From Symsagittifera roscoffensis (lineage: Eukaryota > Xenacoelomorpha > Acoela > Convolutidae): a stretch of 64,000 nucleotides of DNA. A program made the translations under genes and the position numbers. The stretch lies in contig NC_087066.1 in the NCBI RefSeq assembly GCF_963678635.1, positions 23,343,996 to 23,407,995 of the forward strand, written 5' to 3'. Shown here in pieces: positions 1-11,644 of the stretch (positions are counted from its first letter, which is position 1; each line of letters starts with the position of its first letter). Below the pieces are notes generated by a model. The model was not told the DNA's origin. It was given only the letters and a program-made list of their open reading frames with translations, and did no database searches.

Positions 1-1189
1 GATAAATTTCTCGTCAAATCCAACCTAATTATATCAATTTTCTTTAATGCTCATTTCCAAAAATCATAGAAGATAATTTGAATACTTTTCCTAAGATTTT
101 ATCTAATGCTGTTAAAACAAAAAACATAAAACTGTTTTTGTCATGTTTTTTCATAATAGTTTTCAAAATATAACTGTTAACACAGAAAAAGATAAAGAGA
201 GAGAAAGAGAGAGAGAACTGACGATCCATAAGCCCCATTAATATACCTTTTGGGATATAGCTTTTTCAAAAGAAAGCTATTTATGGATGGGTCCAGCAAT
301 TCTGCCGGTTAATAAACCATAGTTACTTTTGGCTCTTTACACTCTCTATTTTTTTTCTCTCTCTCTAATATGTCTACAGCCTGGTGGGGTGAGCCAGGAA
401 TCTTAGGAGTAGACTTTAGAGAGTGTATGAGCCAGTATAAAGCATTATATATAATAAAATCACATGTCTATAACAGATTTCACGTTTAATAATTCTCATT
501 TTCAGGTTAAAATGGTTAAAAAATTCAAAATATGTTTTTTTCTCGATTTTTCAACATGGATTACAACCTTGTCCAATAAATCACGACAAATTGATTGGAC
601 CAGGTTTCATTGGATTTGGAGAGGTTGTTTTTGTAATTTTTGTTTTTTTCACGATAAGAATATGTACTAAAAATGAAACATCTCAAATTTTTGACCCAAC
701 ATTACAGTGGGGCAAGCGTTTCAGAGGTTCCTAATGAATAGCAATGCCGGGTAGTTATTTCCTAGTGCACCAAACGGCCCTGCATCAATCTTTTGATGAA
801 CTATATGTGAAATTTGTCATAGAATTCTAATTTTTTTGAGAAATGAACAAAATTCTCAACTACCCTTTATCTTTTTTGTCAGCTATGTTTGACTTGACTT
901 GATTGGTGGGTCTTCCTTGCTTGACTTGATTGGTGGTTTACCCTTTTGGTTGAAACAAAAAACTTGGCAAAAAAACTCAAATACATTTTCAATATTTAGT
1001 CAAGTTGACTAAACAGGGAAGTTGATAATAGCAGTGGTGTTAACATTCCCACACTTTAGGTAAACGAAATAATATTCCCGGATTGATCACTTCATGGAAT
1101 TGTCAGCTACTCTAACCACAAGTATTTATACTGTTTAATACAGTTGAGTCATTTACCCAAAATCGAATTGACAGTCATTTCATAAACCA
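1..1189. other. Non-coding upstream part of segment A
   Basis: No convincing gene. It contains a GA-rich microsatellite near 195-220 and a TC-rich stretch near 345-365. It also has a tandemly repeated TTGACTTGATTGGTGG motif near 893-942 holding two ATTGG (reverse CCAAT) boxes, upstream of the polB promoter. The same sequence recurs at 11,893-13,081. Confidence 0.7.
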
Positions 1190-1195
1190 TATAAA
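1190..1195 (+). promoter_or_regulatory. TATA box upstream of polB copy 1
   Basis: A TATAAA hexamer lies about 205 bases before the first ATG of the zinc-finger polB frame, downstream of the paired ATTGG boxes. The arrangement fits a pol II core promoter. Start-site position is inferred, not seen. Confidence 0.45.
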
Positions 1196-1399
1196 GCCCC
1201 AAAACTACAACCACTTCAAAGCCACTGTTGATTTTCTGCTTCACCCACGTAATTGAGTTTAATACGGTCTTATTCCAAATTTTGTTTTTGAAAAACTTTT
1301 CACTTCTCGCTTTTGCTTTGTCAAAATTAGCTTTGGTAAAACTTGAAAAATTTCTTAAAAAGAATTCTTCTTTCCTGAACTCTCAATCTCGAACCAACA

Positions 1400-3098
1400 A
1401 TGCCTAACTCAAGTGGAAAACAGACACCAGTCATTTGTTCGACCTGCTCGAAAGTCTTTAGTTCACCAAGGAACTTGAGACGACATGAACAAAATATCCA
1501 TGAGATCTTCGCAGCCCCACAGCCACCAACTAAATGTGACGAATGTCGAGAATCCTTCAGCTCGCTGGCGGAAGCTAGGGAGCATGTCGAGCTAGCTCAC
1601 AACGTGTCAACTGATAGTCTTTGTATCTACTGTCATAGAACCTTCCGCTCGGTTGAGAATTTCCGGCAACATATGTCGAAAAACCACCAACTACCCATTT
1701 GGACTCCCGGAAATGAGGTAGGAAGATCAACTGCTCCAACTGAATCTGCGTTTAGGGGAAAGTTAAGACGATACGAGTTGAGAGTTAGGGAGGATGAATT
1801 GGATCTGATGAATGCAATCATGCGAAACAAAGAGTAAATTGATGCATTGATAGACGAAAGAGTGCAGGATTGACCCTGTAAATTTCAACTGCATGTAGAC
1901 GTGAGTATGATAAAGTTCTCGATTAATACAAACGAAACTGGTGACGGGGAGTTACGCCACGAGAAGACAATGTTATATCTGAATTCTAAGATGATCAATG
2001 TCTTCTTCAATGGAATCGAGAAAGAGACATATTTGGAATTGATTGAGCATATGGTCAATGCCATCAATACGCTCGCTTCTCACGGTAGCGGTTGGATTGT
2101 GGAGCGCATCGAAAAGCTGGCTGCAAGTTTTGCAGCATTTTCTCCTATCCGTGCTGGCTCATACATTGACCTTTCCAATTCATTGAAACCGTTGAAACAG
2201 AGTTTCACCAAAATTAAAACGAGAAACGATCAGAAGTGCTTTCTATAATGCTTTGTGGCCTACTTTGCAGACTACCCGCTAGCCCCCTCACGTGAAGTTA
2301 TCGGTACGGATAAACTAAGTAACGAGCAAATACAGATGTTAGGGGAGATGGGGGTCACGTCGCTACCAAAGGTACCAAAACTGGTTCAAACATTAGATCC
2401 AAAGGAAGGCTACGTTCTGCACTACCTTACATTAAAACTCTACATAGAACTAGGCTTAAGAGTTACCAAATTGATTAAGGTCTTTGAATTTCGTCAAGGT
2501 AGATGGATAGAGCCCTTTCACGATTTAAACACTCAATTGAGAATGTCAGCGCGCAACAAATTTGAAAAGAAGTTTCACAAGCTCATCGTTAATTCAGCAT
2601 TCGGAAAAACTATGGAATCAAAACTAGGACGCAAAAAACTAGAAATTATTAGAAACGGAAGAGAATTGCTTTCAAAAAACAGTTTTGAGCACGATGAAAA
2701 GCTTCTAGATAATCGACGAGGAAGTTGCTACTGTTTGTTTCGCTGTAACGAGTATTTTGTGGGACAAACCCATGATAATTGGTGCAAGTATTTTGGATTT
2801 GTCAAAAAGATTCATGTTTTACTTTCATTATCGGCAAATGAAAGCAAACATGAACCTTGAACTGCTAAACAGTGACACAGATTCGTTTATTTATGCGATA
2901 AAAACCGAAGACGTATACGCAGATCTGCAAAAACTGACCGTTAGTTTCGATTTTTCCAACTACCCAAGCAATCACTTCTTATTCAGCAATGTGAATAAGA
3001 AGGTTGTATTGAAATTTAAGGACGAGGCGGCAGGAAAAATCATTGCAGAATTCATCGCGTTGAAACCAAAGCTCTACTCGTTGAAATATGCAGGTTAG
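1400..3098 (+). pseudogene. Protein-primed DNA polymerase B (Polinton-like), internally deleted, copy 1
   Basis: One reading frame runs from the ATG at 1400 to 2860, interrupted by TAA at 1835, TGA at 1871 and TAA at 2246. A frameshift near 2757 moves into the frame ending at 3098. Domains in order: three C2H2 fingers (CSTC..., CDEC..., CIYC...), residues about 13-95; the conserved N-terminal region with FNGIEKETYLELIEHM and HGSGWIVE; then an abrupt jump to the palm with YPLAPS, VLHYLTLKLY, motif B (KLIVNSAFGKTMES) and motif C (NSDTDSFIY). The exonuclease motifs and palm motif A, expected between KCFL and YPLAP, are missing. The frame ends early after KLYSLKYAG. In Polintons this enzyme copies the linear element from a protein primer; this copy cannot. 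The polymerase type differs from the one in the Polinton at 36.7-41.0 kb. Confidence 0.85.
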
Positions 3099-3816
3099 TA
3101 ATGAAAAAATCAACTCTCCAAGTCCCCTCCATTTCTTTACATTAAGGGTTCCATCCATTGGGGTTTTCGGTATTGTTGGGACCAAATTAATAACTTTTGT
3201 TGATCCCTGTCAGTTTAATTAGACATAACTAGCCCTGAAAGGCTCTGATTCTTCATTTAAAAACTTAAAATGAAGAACAATTCATCATTTAAAATGTTTT
3301 AAGCAAATACTCACCGCAAACGCACTTTTGTAAATTTTGATGTAAACAAATTTAAAATTTCGACATGGAATGATTTTTTGATAATGACGCGATTTGGAAT
3401 TTTTATGATTTGGAATGAATTAAGATATTTAAACTTTTTGGAATTGAAAAAATTGGAATGTTATTAGATATTGAGTCTTCAAAATATTCAGATTTGGGAA
3501 CTGTTTTCGATATTAACACTAGAACTGGGCTTGCGAATTTTTATGGGCTTACAAAGCTAAAATTTGTTTATGGGCTAGTCTTTGTTCTTCATTTAGATTC
3601 AACTAGCAAGAGGAGTGAAAAAAGGAGTAGTGCAACACTCCCAGCAGCAACTTACACACCAGGTTCAGGGAAACATTACTGAGTGGAAAAACCCTTCGTA
3701 TATACAACTACTCAATAAAATCGAAAGCTCATACCAACAAAACCATAGCGCAGAACCGAATTGCCCTTTCACCCTTCGATAGTAAGCAGTTCTTACTATT
3801 CGACAGGATAGCTACA

Positions 3817-4132
3817 TTGCCCTTTGGACACAGGTCTACAGAAGAAAATGTGTTCTTCGAGGCCATTGCGGAAGAAAGCGAGTGGGCAAATTCACAGTTG
3901 AATTACCCCGAATTATAGCAACGAAAACAGTGAAAGCTGGCAATCACGGGAATTCCGGGTCCCAGATTGGGGCTTTCTTCAAGAAAACTATACGGAGGAA
4001 GAGCTTCTAGAAGAAAGCGCAGCTAGCAGTTCAAGAGACCCTCCGCCTATCAATAACCCATTCATTCTAACAGAAGCGTCTGTTAGTTCTAGTCAGAAAA
4101 AAAGGAGAAAACTTGATAAAATTGATCAATAA
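3817..4132 (+). pseudogene. Acidic ORF with basic C-terminal tail, frameshifted (B1)
   Basis: Same gene as the intact copy at 6752-7069, but two bases are missing near 3901 (AGTTGAATTACC instead of AGTTGACAATTACC), which breaks the frame. The 3' half, including the basic QKKRRKLDK tail, is unchanged. The stop codon lies inside an AATAAA poly(A) signal. The equivalent copy at 15,709-16,024 has the same lesion. No family recognised. Confidence 0.55.
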
Positions 4133-4636
4133 AATCTTTTCACTTAAAAATGTCGGCTAAATTGCCTTGTCACATGGAATTACGGCTGTACATTTGTAAT
4201 TATAAAACATTCAACAAACATTGTTTTAAGTTAAATAGACCGGCGCAAAAGAGACTGGTAATTGCATATTACCCTTGAAGCAGGAGCGAACGATTGCGTA
4301 TTTAGTTTCCCAAAGTAAGCTAATAGTAAGGCTAAAAGAATCAAAATGGTATAAGTCGAAAATAAGGGAGACTTGGAAATTAGTTTGAAAATAAAATAAG
4401 AAAGAGAAACGAACATTAATAACCAAAAATTTTTTAAAAGAAATATGAATGGTACTTTATGTAAATTCATATTTATATGAACGAAAAGGATTAGCTTTTA
4501 GATAAAAATAAGCGAGAAAACCGCAGCCGGATATACCCATACTTATTTAGTGGTGGGAAAGTTTGGAAGGGATTAAATTTAACCACCGCGCGAAAATAAA
4601 TACCAAAGTTTTTTGTCTGTCGGTTGTCCTAAGAGA

Positions 4637-4744
4637 GGGGTCTTTTTATTTCGGGCAGAATACTTTGGGGTCTTCAAAAAGATGGGTCCTTTCGGACCCT
4701 ACTTTTGGTAGGACCCCAAAGATCCCTACCGTCGAAAAGACCCC
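4637..4744. other. Nested GC-rich hairpin (B1)
   Basis: Three nested perfect stems: GGGGTCTTTT (4637-4646) with AAAAGACCCC (4735-4744); CTTTGGGGTC (4663-4672) with GACCCCAAAG (4712-4721); and GGGTCC/GGACCC (4684-4689, 4694-4699) closing a TTTC tetraloop. The high GC stands out from the AT-rich surroundings. A role as replication or recombination structure, or structured RNA, is inference only. Confidence 0.8.
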
Positions 4745-4799
4745 CCCCCCCTAAGGACACACGGCGGTTACAAAACTACTAAGGAAGCATGAAACAAAT

Positions 4800-5331
4800 A
4801 AGACTGCTCGTATCAGAGCAAAGCTCTGGATTTTCCGACTGCCTTTTAAGGTTTCTGGAGCGGTAATAACTTTAAAAAAATTCAATGTAATAAAACAAGA
4901 TGATTTTTTTTTCTTCTGGAGTTTGAAGTTTTTCTCTAAAAATCATCCGCCCCACATGCCTTATAAAGTACATATGAATAGATTCCACTGCAAGTAACAA
5001 ATCAATTATAGCATATAAGATCCCTTCAACCAATTTAGAAAGATTTCTAAGACGGATTAAAACTACGCTTACGCGTGAAAAGCGCGAAATGTATCGCGCC
5101 TTAATTGTCCCAAATTGGCCAAATTGGCAATTTTATACCCTCATAGTTTTACAAAAAGTTATTGCAGGTGAAGTATCTTCTTAAATTCAAGCTCTGGCAA
5201 ACAATACTTTTCGATTGATTTTTAAAAGTTCCGTCAAAAAAGGCTAGTTAAAAAGTCGAAAATTGTTTGAAAAAAAACAACCTATCCCGAGCCCAAACAT
5301 TCCGTTATTTTTGCATCGAAAGTCGGAACAA
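4800..5331 (-). mobile_element. Helentron/DINE-like non-autonomous element (B1)
   Basis: Reading on the minus strand, the 5' end is TGTTCCGACTTTCGATGC and the 3' end has the hairpin CAGAGC-loop-GCTCTG before GATACGAGCAGTCTT. The body aligns with the dispersed copies at 29,645, 34,371 and 56,161, including GCGCGAAATRTATCGCGC and the TAATTGTCCCAAATTGGCCAAA region. The inner inverted repeat is degraded at the 3' side (TTTTCCGACT). Confidence 0.6.
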
Positions 5332-6751
5332 TTAGTGTGAAAAGATCTAGCTGACATTTAAGCAAAACTCTCATCAAGCAAAATTAACAGTGTCGTCTTT
5401 TTGATATTATCAAGCTTCTTCTAGAGTTCATATAAGCTTACTTCTCATAAGAAAAGCTGCAAAAGTATTCAAAAGGTGCCTTTAAATAAGTTAAAATCAG
5501 CTTGTTCCTATAAGTGGTTCTTGCACGTACAGAAGTTAGCAAATGCAAATGTACATCACTCTAGGTTTCGCTCCATCAACAAAACAAAAGTGATGTCATT
5601 TTTGCAAACATGAATTCTTTGCCTGAAGACTAACAACTTTTCGACTGTTTTCTCATTTTTTAATGTTGATCGTTTCAAATGTTTTGTCAAGTTTCGGTTT
5701 TTCTAAAATTATATTCAGGAATTTGAAGTTTTTTTAATAAAAATCATCCGCCCCACATGCCTTATAAAGTACATAAGAATAGATTTCACTGCTAGTAACA
5801 AATCAATTATAGCACATAAGCATCCTTCAACCAATTTAGAAAGATTTCGAAGATGGATTAAACCTACGCATACGCGTGAAAAGCGCGAAATGTATCGCAC
5901 CTTAATTGTCCCAAAGGCTGTAGGTTGTATTAAAGGTTGTATTGGAATTTAAGGACGAGGCGGCGGGAAAAAATCATTGCAGAATTCATCGCGTTGAAAC
6001 CAAAGCTCTACTCGTTGAAATATGCAGGTTAGTATTGAAAAAAATCACTTCTCCAAGTCACCTCTATTTCTTTACATTCAGGGTTCCATCCATTGGGGTT
6101 TTGCATCTTGTTGGGACCAAATTAATAACTTTTGTTGATCCCTGTCAATTTAATTAGACATAACTAGCCCTGAAAGGCTCTGATTCTTCATTTAAAAACT
6201 TAAAATGAAGAACCATTCATCATTTAAAAGTTTTTAAACAAATACTCACCACAAACGCACTTTTGTAACTTTTGACGTGAACAAAATTAAAATTTTGACA
6301 TGCAATGATTTTTTGATAATGACACGATTTGAAATTTTTATGATTTGGAATGAATTAAGATATTTAAATTTTTTGGAATTGAAACAATTGGAATGTTATT
6401 AGATATTGAGTCTTCAAAATATTCAGATTTGGGAACTGTTTTCGATATTAACATTAGAACTGGGCTTGCGAATTTTTATGGGCTTACAAAACTAAAATTT
6501 GTTTATGGGCTAGTCTTTGTTCTTCATTTAGATTCAACTAGCAAGAGGAGTGAAAAAAGGAGTAGTGCAACACTCCCAGCAGCAACTTACACACCAGGTT
6601 CAGGGAAACATTACTGAGTGGAAAAACCCTTTGTATATACAACTACTCAATAAAATCGAAAGCTCATACCAACATAACCATAGCGCAGAACCGAATTGCC
6701 CTTTCACCCTTCGATAGTAAGCAGTTCTTACTATTCGACGGGATAGCTACA

Positions 6752-7069
6752 TTGCCCTTTGGACACAGGTCTACAGAAGAAAATGTGTTCTTCGAGGCCA
6801 TTGCGGAAGAAAGCGAGTGGGAAAATTCACAGTTGACAATTACCCCGAATTATAGCAACGAAAACAGTGAAAGCTGGCAATCACGGGAATTCCGGGTCCT
6901 AGATTGGGGCTTTCTTCAAGAAAACTATACGGAGGAAGAGCTTCAAGAAGAAAGCGCAGCTAGCAGTTCAAGAGACCCTCCGCCTATCAATAACCCATTC
7001 ATTCTAACAGAAGCGTCTGTTAGTTCTAGTCAGAAAAAAAGGAGAAAACTTGATAAAAATGATCAATAA
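6752..7069 (+). CDS. Acidic ORF with basic nuclear-signal-like tail (B2)
   Basis: Open frame of about 105 codons with no ATG at its 5' end; the frame opens at a TTG, so the start is unknown and the gene may be truncated or spliced. The protein is acidic in the middle (FFEAIAEESEWENS, NYTEEELQEESAASSS) and ends in QKKRRKLDK, resembling a monopartite nuclear localisation signal. The TAA stop sits inside AATAAA, so coding and 3' processing signals overlap. The near-identical repeats give no independent selection evidence. No family recognised; the layout resembles the acidic genes at 11,024 and 42,669. Confidence 0.5.
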   Translation: MPFGHRSTEENVFFEAIAEESEWENSQLTITPNYSNENSESWQSREFRVLDWGFLQENYTEEELQEESAASSSRDPPPINNPFILTEASVSSSQKKRRKLDKNDQ

Positions 7070-7573
7070 AATCTTTTCACTTAAAAATGTCGGCTAAATT
7101 GCCTTGTCACTTGGAATTACGGCTGTACATTTGTAATTATAAAACATTCAACAAAAATTGTTTTAAGTTAAATAGACCGGCGCAAAAGAGACTGGTAATT
7201 GCAACTTACCCTTGAAGCAGGAGCGAAGGATTGCGTATTTAGTTTCCCAAAGTAAGCTAATAGTAAGGCTAAAAGAATCAAAATGGTATAAGTCGAAAAT
7301 AAGGGAGACTTGGAAATTAGTTTGAAAATAAAATAAGAAAGAGAAACGAACATTAATAACCAAAAATTTTTAAAAAGAAATATGAATGGTACTTTATGTA
7401 AACTCATATTTATATGAACGAAAAGGATTAGCTTTTAGATAAAAATAAGCGAGAAAACCGCAGCCGGATATACCCATACTTATTTAGTGGTGGGAAAGTT
7501 TGGAAGGGATTAAATTTAACCACCGCGCGAAAATAAATACCAAAGTTTTTTGTCTGTCGGTTGTCCTAAGAGA

Positions 7574-7681
7574 GGGGTCTTTTTATTTCGGGCAGAATAC
7601 TTTGGGGTCTTCAAAAAGATGGGTCCTTTCGGACCCTACTTTTGGTAGGACCCCAAAGATCCCTACCGTCGAAAAGACCCC
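7574..7681. other. Nested GC-rich hairpin (B2)
   Basis: Same three-stem structure as at 4637-4744, with all stem bases conserved; the following C-run is longer here. Confidence 0.78.
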
Positions 7682-7739
7682 CCCCCCCCCCCTAAGGACA
7701 CACGGCGGTTACAAAACTACTAAGGAAGCATGAAACAAA

Positions 7740-8259
7740 TAAGACTGCTCGTATCAGAGCAAAGCTCTGGATTTTCCGACTGCCTTTTAAGGTTTCTGGA
7801 ACGGTAATAACTTTAAAAAAATTCAATGTAATAAAACAAGATGATTTTTTTTTCTTCTGGAGTTTGAAGTTTTTCTCTAAAAATCATCCGCCCCACATGC
7901 CTTATAAAGTACATATGAATAGATTTCACTGCAAGTAACAAATCAATTATCGCATATAAGATCCCTTCAACCAATTTAGAAAGATTTCTAAGACGGATTA
8001 AAACTACGCTTACGCGTGAAAAGCGCGAAACATATCGCGCCCCAATTGTCCCAAATTGACCAATTTAGCAGTTTTATACCTTCATAACTCTACAAAAAAA
8101 TATCGCAGGTGAAGTAACTTCTTAAATTTAAGCTCTGGCAAACAATACTTTTCGATTGATTTTTAAAATTTCCGTCAAAAAGTCGAAAATTGTTTGAAGA
8201 AAAAACAACCCATCCCGAGCCCAAACATTCCGTTATTTTTGCATCGAAAGTCGGAACAA
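7740..8259 (-). mobile_element. Helentron/DINE-like non-autonomous element (B2)
   Basis: Copy of the element at 4800-5331. The minus-strand 3' hairpin CAGAGC/GCTCTG and the 5' end TTGTTCCGACTTTCGATGC are kept; it has a short deletion near the GTCAAAAAGTCG stretch. Confidence 0.58.
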
Positions 8260-9321
8260 TTAGTGTGAAAAGATCTAGCTGACATTTAAGCAAAACTCTC
8301 ATCAAGCAAAATTAACAGTGTCGTCTTTTTGATATTATCAAGTTTCTTCTAGAGTTCATATAAGCTTACTTCTCATAAGAAAAGCTGCAAAAGTATTCAA
8401 AAGGTGCCTTTAAATAAGTTAAAATCAGCTTGTTCCTATAAGTGGTTCTTGCACGTACAGAAGTTAGCAAATGCAAATGTACATCACTCTAGGTTTCGCT
8501 CCATCAACAAAACAAAAGTGATGTCATTTTTGCGAACATGAATTCTTTGCCTGAAGACTAACAACTTTTCGACTGTTTTCTCATTTTTTAATGTTGATCG
8601 TTTCAAATGTTTTGTCAAGTTTCGGTTTTTCTAAAATTAGGTTCAGGAATTTGAAGTTTTTTTAATAAAAATCATCCGCCCCACATGCCTTATAAAGTAC
8701 ATAAGAATAGATTTCACTGCTAGTAACAAATCAATTATAGCACATAAGCATCCTTCAACCAATTTAGAAAGATTTCGAAGATGGATTAAACCTACGCATA
8801 CGCGTGAAAAGCGCGAAATGTATCGCACCTTAATTGTCCCAAAGGCTGTAGGTTGTATTAAAGGTTGTATTGGAATTTAAGGACGAGGCGGCGGGAAAAA
8901 ATCATTGCAGAATTCATCGCGTTGAAACCAAAGCTCTACTCGTTGAAATATGCAGGTTAGTATTGAAAAAAAATCACTTCTCCAAGTCCCCTCCATTTCT
9001 TTACATTCAGGGTTCCATCCATTGGGGTTTTGCATCTTGTTGGGACCAAATTAATAACTTTTGTTGATCCCTGTCAATTTAATTAGACATAACTAGCCCT
9101 GAAAGGCTCTGATTCTTCATTTAAAAACTTAAAATGAAGAACCATTCATCATTTAAAAGTTTTAAAACAAATACTCACCACAAACGCACTTTTGTAACTT
9201 TTGACGTGAACAAAATTAAAATTTTGTCATGGAATGATTTTTTGATAATGACACGATTTGAAATTTTTATGATTTGGAATGAATTAAGATATTTAAATTT
9301 TTTGGAATTGAAACAATTGGA

Positions 9322-9549
9322 ATGTTATTAGATATTGAGTCTTCAAAATATTCAGATTTGGGAACCGTTTTCGATATTAACACTAGAACTGGGCTTGCAA
9401 GTTTTTATGGGCTTACAAAGCTAAAATATGATTATGGGCTAATCTTTGAGTGGAAAAACCCTTCGTATATACAACTACTCAACAAAATCGAAAGCTCATA
9501 CCAACTTAACTATAGCGCAGAACCGAATTGCCCTTTCACCCTTCGATAG
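9322..9549 (+). CDS. Small ORF upstream of the acidic ORF (B3)
   Basis: Starts at an ATG (MLLDIESSKYSDLGTVFDIN), is 75 codons long and overlaps the acidic ORF in another frame. In B1 and B2 (3458-3682, 6393-6617; second array 15,350-15,574 and 18,284-18,508) the same start is followed by the roughly 97-base insert and a different C-terminus (SKRSEKRSS...GSGKHY). It could be the true N-terminus of the acidic gene joined by splicing or lost by frameshift. No family recognised. The copy at 21,208-21,435 is equivalent. Confidence 0.35.
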   Translation: MLLDIESSKYSDLGTVFDINTRTGLASFYGLTKLKYDYGLIFEWKNPSYIQLLNKIESSYQLNYSAEPNCPFTLR

Positions 9550-9901
9550 TAAGCAGTTCTTACTATTCGACGGGATAGCTACATTGCCCTTTGGACACAG
9601 GTCTACAGAAAAAAATGTGTTCTTCGAGGCCATTGCGGAAGAAAGCGAGTGGGCAAATTCACAGTTGACAATTACCCCGAATTATAGCAACGAAAACAGT
9701 GAAAGCTGGCAATCACGGGAATTCCGGGTCCTAGATTGGGGCTTTCTTCAAGAAAACTATACGGAGGAAGAGCTTCAAGAAGAAAGCGCAGCTAGCAGTT
9801 CAAGAGACCCTCCGCCTATCAATAACCCATTCATTCTAACAGAAGCGTCTGTTAGTTCTAGTCAGAAAAAAAGGAGAAAACTTGATAAAATTGATCAATA
9901 A
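9446..9901 (+). CDS. Acidic ORF with basic nuclear-signal-like tail (B3)
   Basis: Longest version of the acidic frame (151 codons), open from a TTG. Because the insert is missing, the frame extends further upstream (SGKTLRIYNYSTKSKAHTN). It shares the STEKNVFFEAIAEESEW core and the KKRRKLDK tail. No ATG start is visible, so the 5' end is uncertain. Confidence 0.5.
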   Translation: MSGKTLRIYNYSTKSKAHTNLTIAQNRIALSPFDSKQFLLFDGIATLPFGHRSTEKNVFFEAIAEESEWANSQLTITPNYSNENSESWQSREFRVLDWGFLQENYTEEELQEESAASSSRDPPPINNPFILTEASVSSSQKKRRKLDKIDQ

Positions 9902-10260
9902 AATCTTTTCACTTAAAAATGTCGGCTAAATTGCCTTGTCACTTGGAATTACGGCTGTACATTTGTAATTATAAAACATTCAACAAAAATTGTTTTAAGT
10001 TAAATAGACCGGCGCAAAAGAGACTGGTAATTGCAACTTACCCTTGAAGCAGGAGCGAAGGATTGCGTATTTAGTTTCCCAAAGTAAGCTAATAGTAAGG
10101 CTAAAAGAATCAAAATGGTATAAGTCGAAAGTAAGGGAGACTTGGAAATTAGTTTGAAAATAAAACAAGAAAGAGAAACGAACATTAATAACCAAAAATT
10201 TTTTAAAAGAAATATGAATGGTACTTTATGTAAATTCATATTTATATGAACGAAAAGGAT

Positions 10261-11023
10261 TACCAATTTTTTAATCTTTGAATAATTATCTGCCAAACAA
10301 TCAAATTCTCTTGTTGTGAAGGTCACTGCTTGACAACACTTAAACACACCATCTTCATTCTTTTTATACAACTTAACTGTGATATATGTACCCGTTTTGT
10401 CAAAAGTTTACGTTCCAACTCGTACAATGCGTTTTTCTCCCGAAGATATATCTTAAAAATCATCGTAAAAGTCTGTATCATTTTCTAGCGACGAGTACAT
10501 AGTAGTGGTGGTAACGGTAGTGACTTGTTGATTCAACTGTTTTATGATAGAGTGACATGGATAATGAATTGGATAGAAGATAAACAAATCTCTGTGGTAA
10601 ACCTAAGCACCGAGAGGGTACATCCAATTATTTTCGTGATTAGAAAGTTATGAGGCATATAAACTTTTATTACACCTGTCATTATTGTCTGGCACTCCTT
10701 AATTAGCTCGTAAATCAGGATATACATTCACGTCGGTACACGTGTAAATCCTTTGATGTGGTCAGCTGCATGCCTTAATGTCTAGGAGGCATATAAAACA
10801 GGATTAAGGTTTTTCTTTGAAGTATAATTATTTCGACCTAACTGGCGGGTTAGAATTATACTTTTCATAAGTTTTAATCTGATTGCCAGCCACACATGCA
10901 GCCGCACTTTTCTCACCCACACATTACACTAGCTTTTGCATAAATCTGAGTTGGTTTCATTCTCTCAATTCTTTTCAAATTTTCGGTCAGAAGCTTAGTT
11001 TGTCAAAATAATTCTAACTTAAA
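10261..11023. other. Leader region of segment C
   Basis: Sequence not found elsewhere in the window. No convincing gene. It contains a TATAAA at 10,792 and an AT-rich leader before the ATG at 11,024. Confidence 0.6.
10792..10797 (+). promoter_or_regulatory. TATA box upstream of the segment C gene
   Basis: TATAAA lies about 230 bases before the ATG at 11,024, similar in spacing to the TATA box before polB in segment A. Confidence 0.4.
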
Positions 11024-11644
11024 ATGACTGCTCCTCTACAAATCAATTCCATCTCAGATTATGAGAGAACAATAATCTACCAAATTTATACGAGAGAATC
11101 AGTTGCCATTGTGCAGCAGCAGAGAGAGAGGTTAGCATCCTCTCCATTCAACGACCTCGCCGCCAATCAACAATAGCAAGAGTGGTCGACGAAGAGTCAT
11201 ATAATGCTGCCCAACTATGTGCTCGATCACATTGGTCATTTTCGCCAGGAGCGTAAGCGGATGTATGAAAGCCCTACAATCCATCAATCCTACCCGGCTC
11301 TCGAAAAGACTGAAATAAACGATGCAGGATACCTCGAAGAATCACCAAGAAAAATACTTTTTCGGTATGATTGTGACTCCATACCCCTTTACGAGAACCA
11401 AGAAGGATTAATTCGCGATTATGCTGAACGCGAGGGCTACTGGGACATTCAAACAACCATCTCTTCTCCCGAATCTACTGTTCTAGATCAAGTTACTCCA
11501 ATCTCCTCTATTTTGGCTTCAGAACTAAGCAGTGGAACACAGAATTCCATCACCACAGTGGAGGACCTGGCTACTCCTGAAACTCCGCTTGTCAGTGCTT
11601 GCTACGCACCGAAGAAAAGGAAGATAGAGTTTAAACAGTTCTGA
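11024..11644 (+). pseudogene. Acidic protein with SV40-like nuclear signal, one internal stop
   Basis: A single frame from ATG 11,024 to TGA 11,642, about 206 codons, interrupted by one TAG at about 11,174 in the context NQQ-stop-QEWST, where CAG to TAG is a one-base change. The downstream part is open from the ATG at 11,204 (146 aa). The protein has Ser/Thr-Pro sites (ISSPEST, TPETPL), acidic stretches and a near-C-terminal PKKRKIEF, close to a classical monopartite nuclear localisation signal. Composition suggests a nuclear regulatory protein. Family not recognised. It lies just before segment A, in the same direction as polB. Confidence 0.6.

Larger units (their letters stand above)
3001..5933. 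repeat. 2.93-kb sub-repeat B1 (unit 1)
   Basis: Begins inside polB at the 11-mer AGGTTGTATTG and ends where the same 11-mer recurs at 5934. Contents in order: polB 3' fragment, two small ORFs, nested hairpin (4637), Helentron-like copy (4800-5331), AT-rich spacer, and a second partial Helentron-like segment (about 5720-5925). The repeated 11-mer suggests that recombination at a short homology founded the tandem. Confidence 0.88.
5934..8861. repeat. 2.93-kb sub-repeat B2 (unit 1)
   Basis: Second copy, offset 2933 from B1. Its polB fragment has one extra A (gggaaaaaatc), which breaks the polymerase frame. The acidic ORF is intact here, unlike in B1. Confidence 0.88.
8862..10260. repeat. Partial 2.93-kb sub-repeat B3 (unit 1)
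   Basis: Third copy, cut at about 10,260 inside the AT-rich segment after the acidic ORF, where segment C begins. It lacks a roughly 97-base stretch found in B1 and B2 (from TTCTTCATTTAG to AACATTACT, near 3591-3680). Confidence 0.86.

Noticed and set aside
4226-4470. Minus-strand hydrophobic frames repeated in every sub-repeat (also at 7163, 9995, 16,118, 19,054, 21,881)
   Set aside because: Two overlapping frames are open at once in AT-rich DNA, and the repeats are too similar to show coding constraint. Likely chance ORFs.
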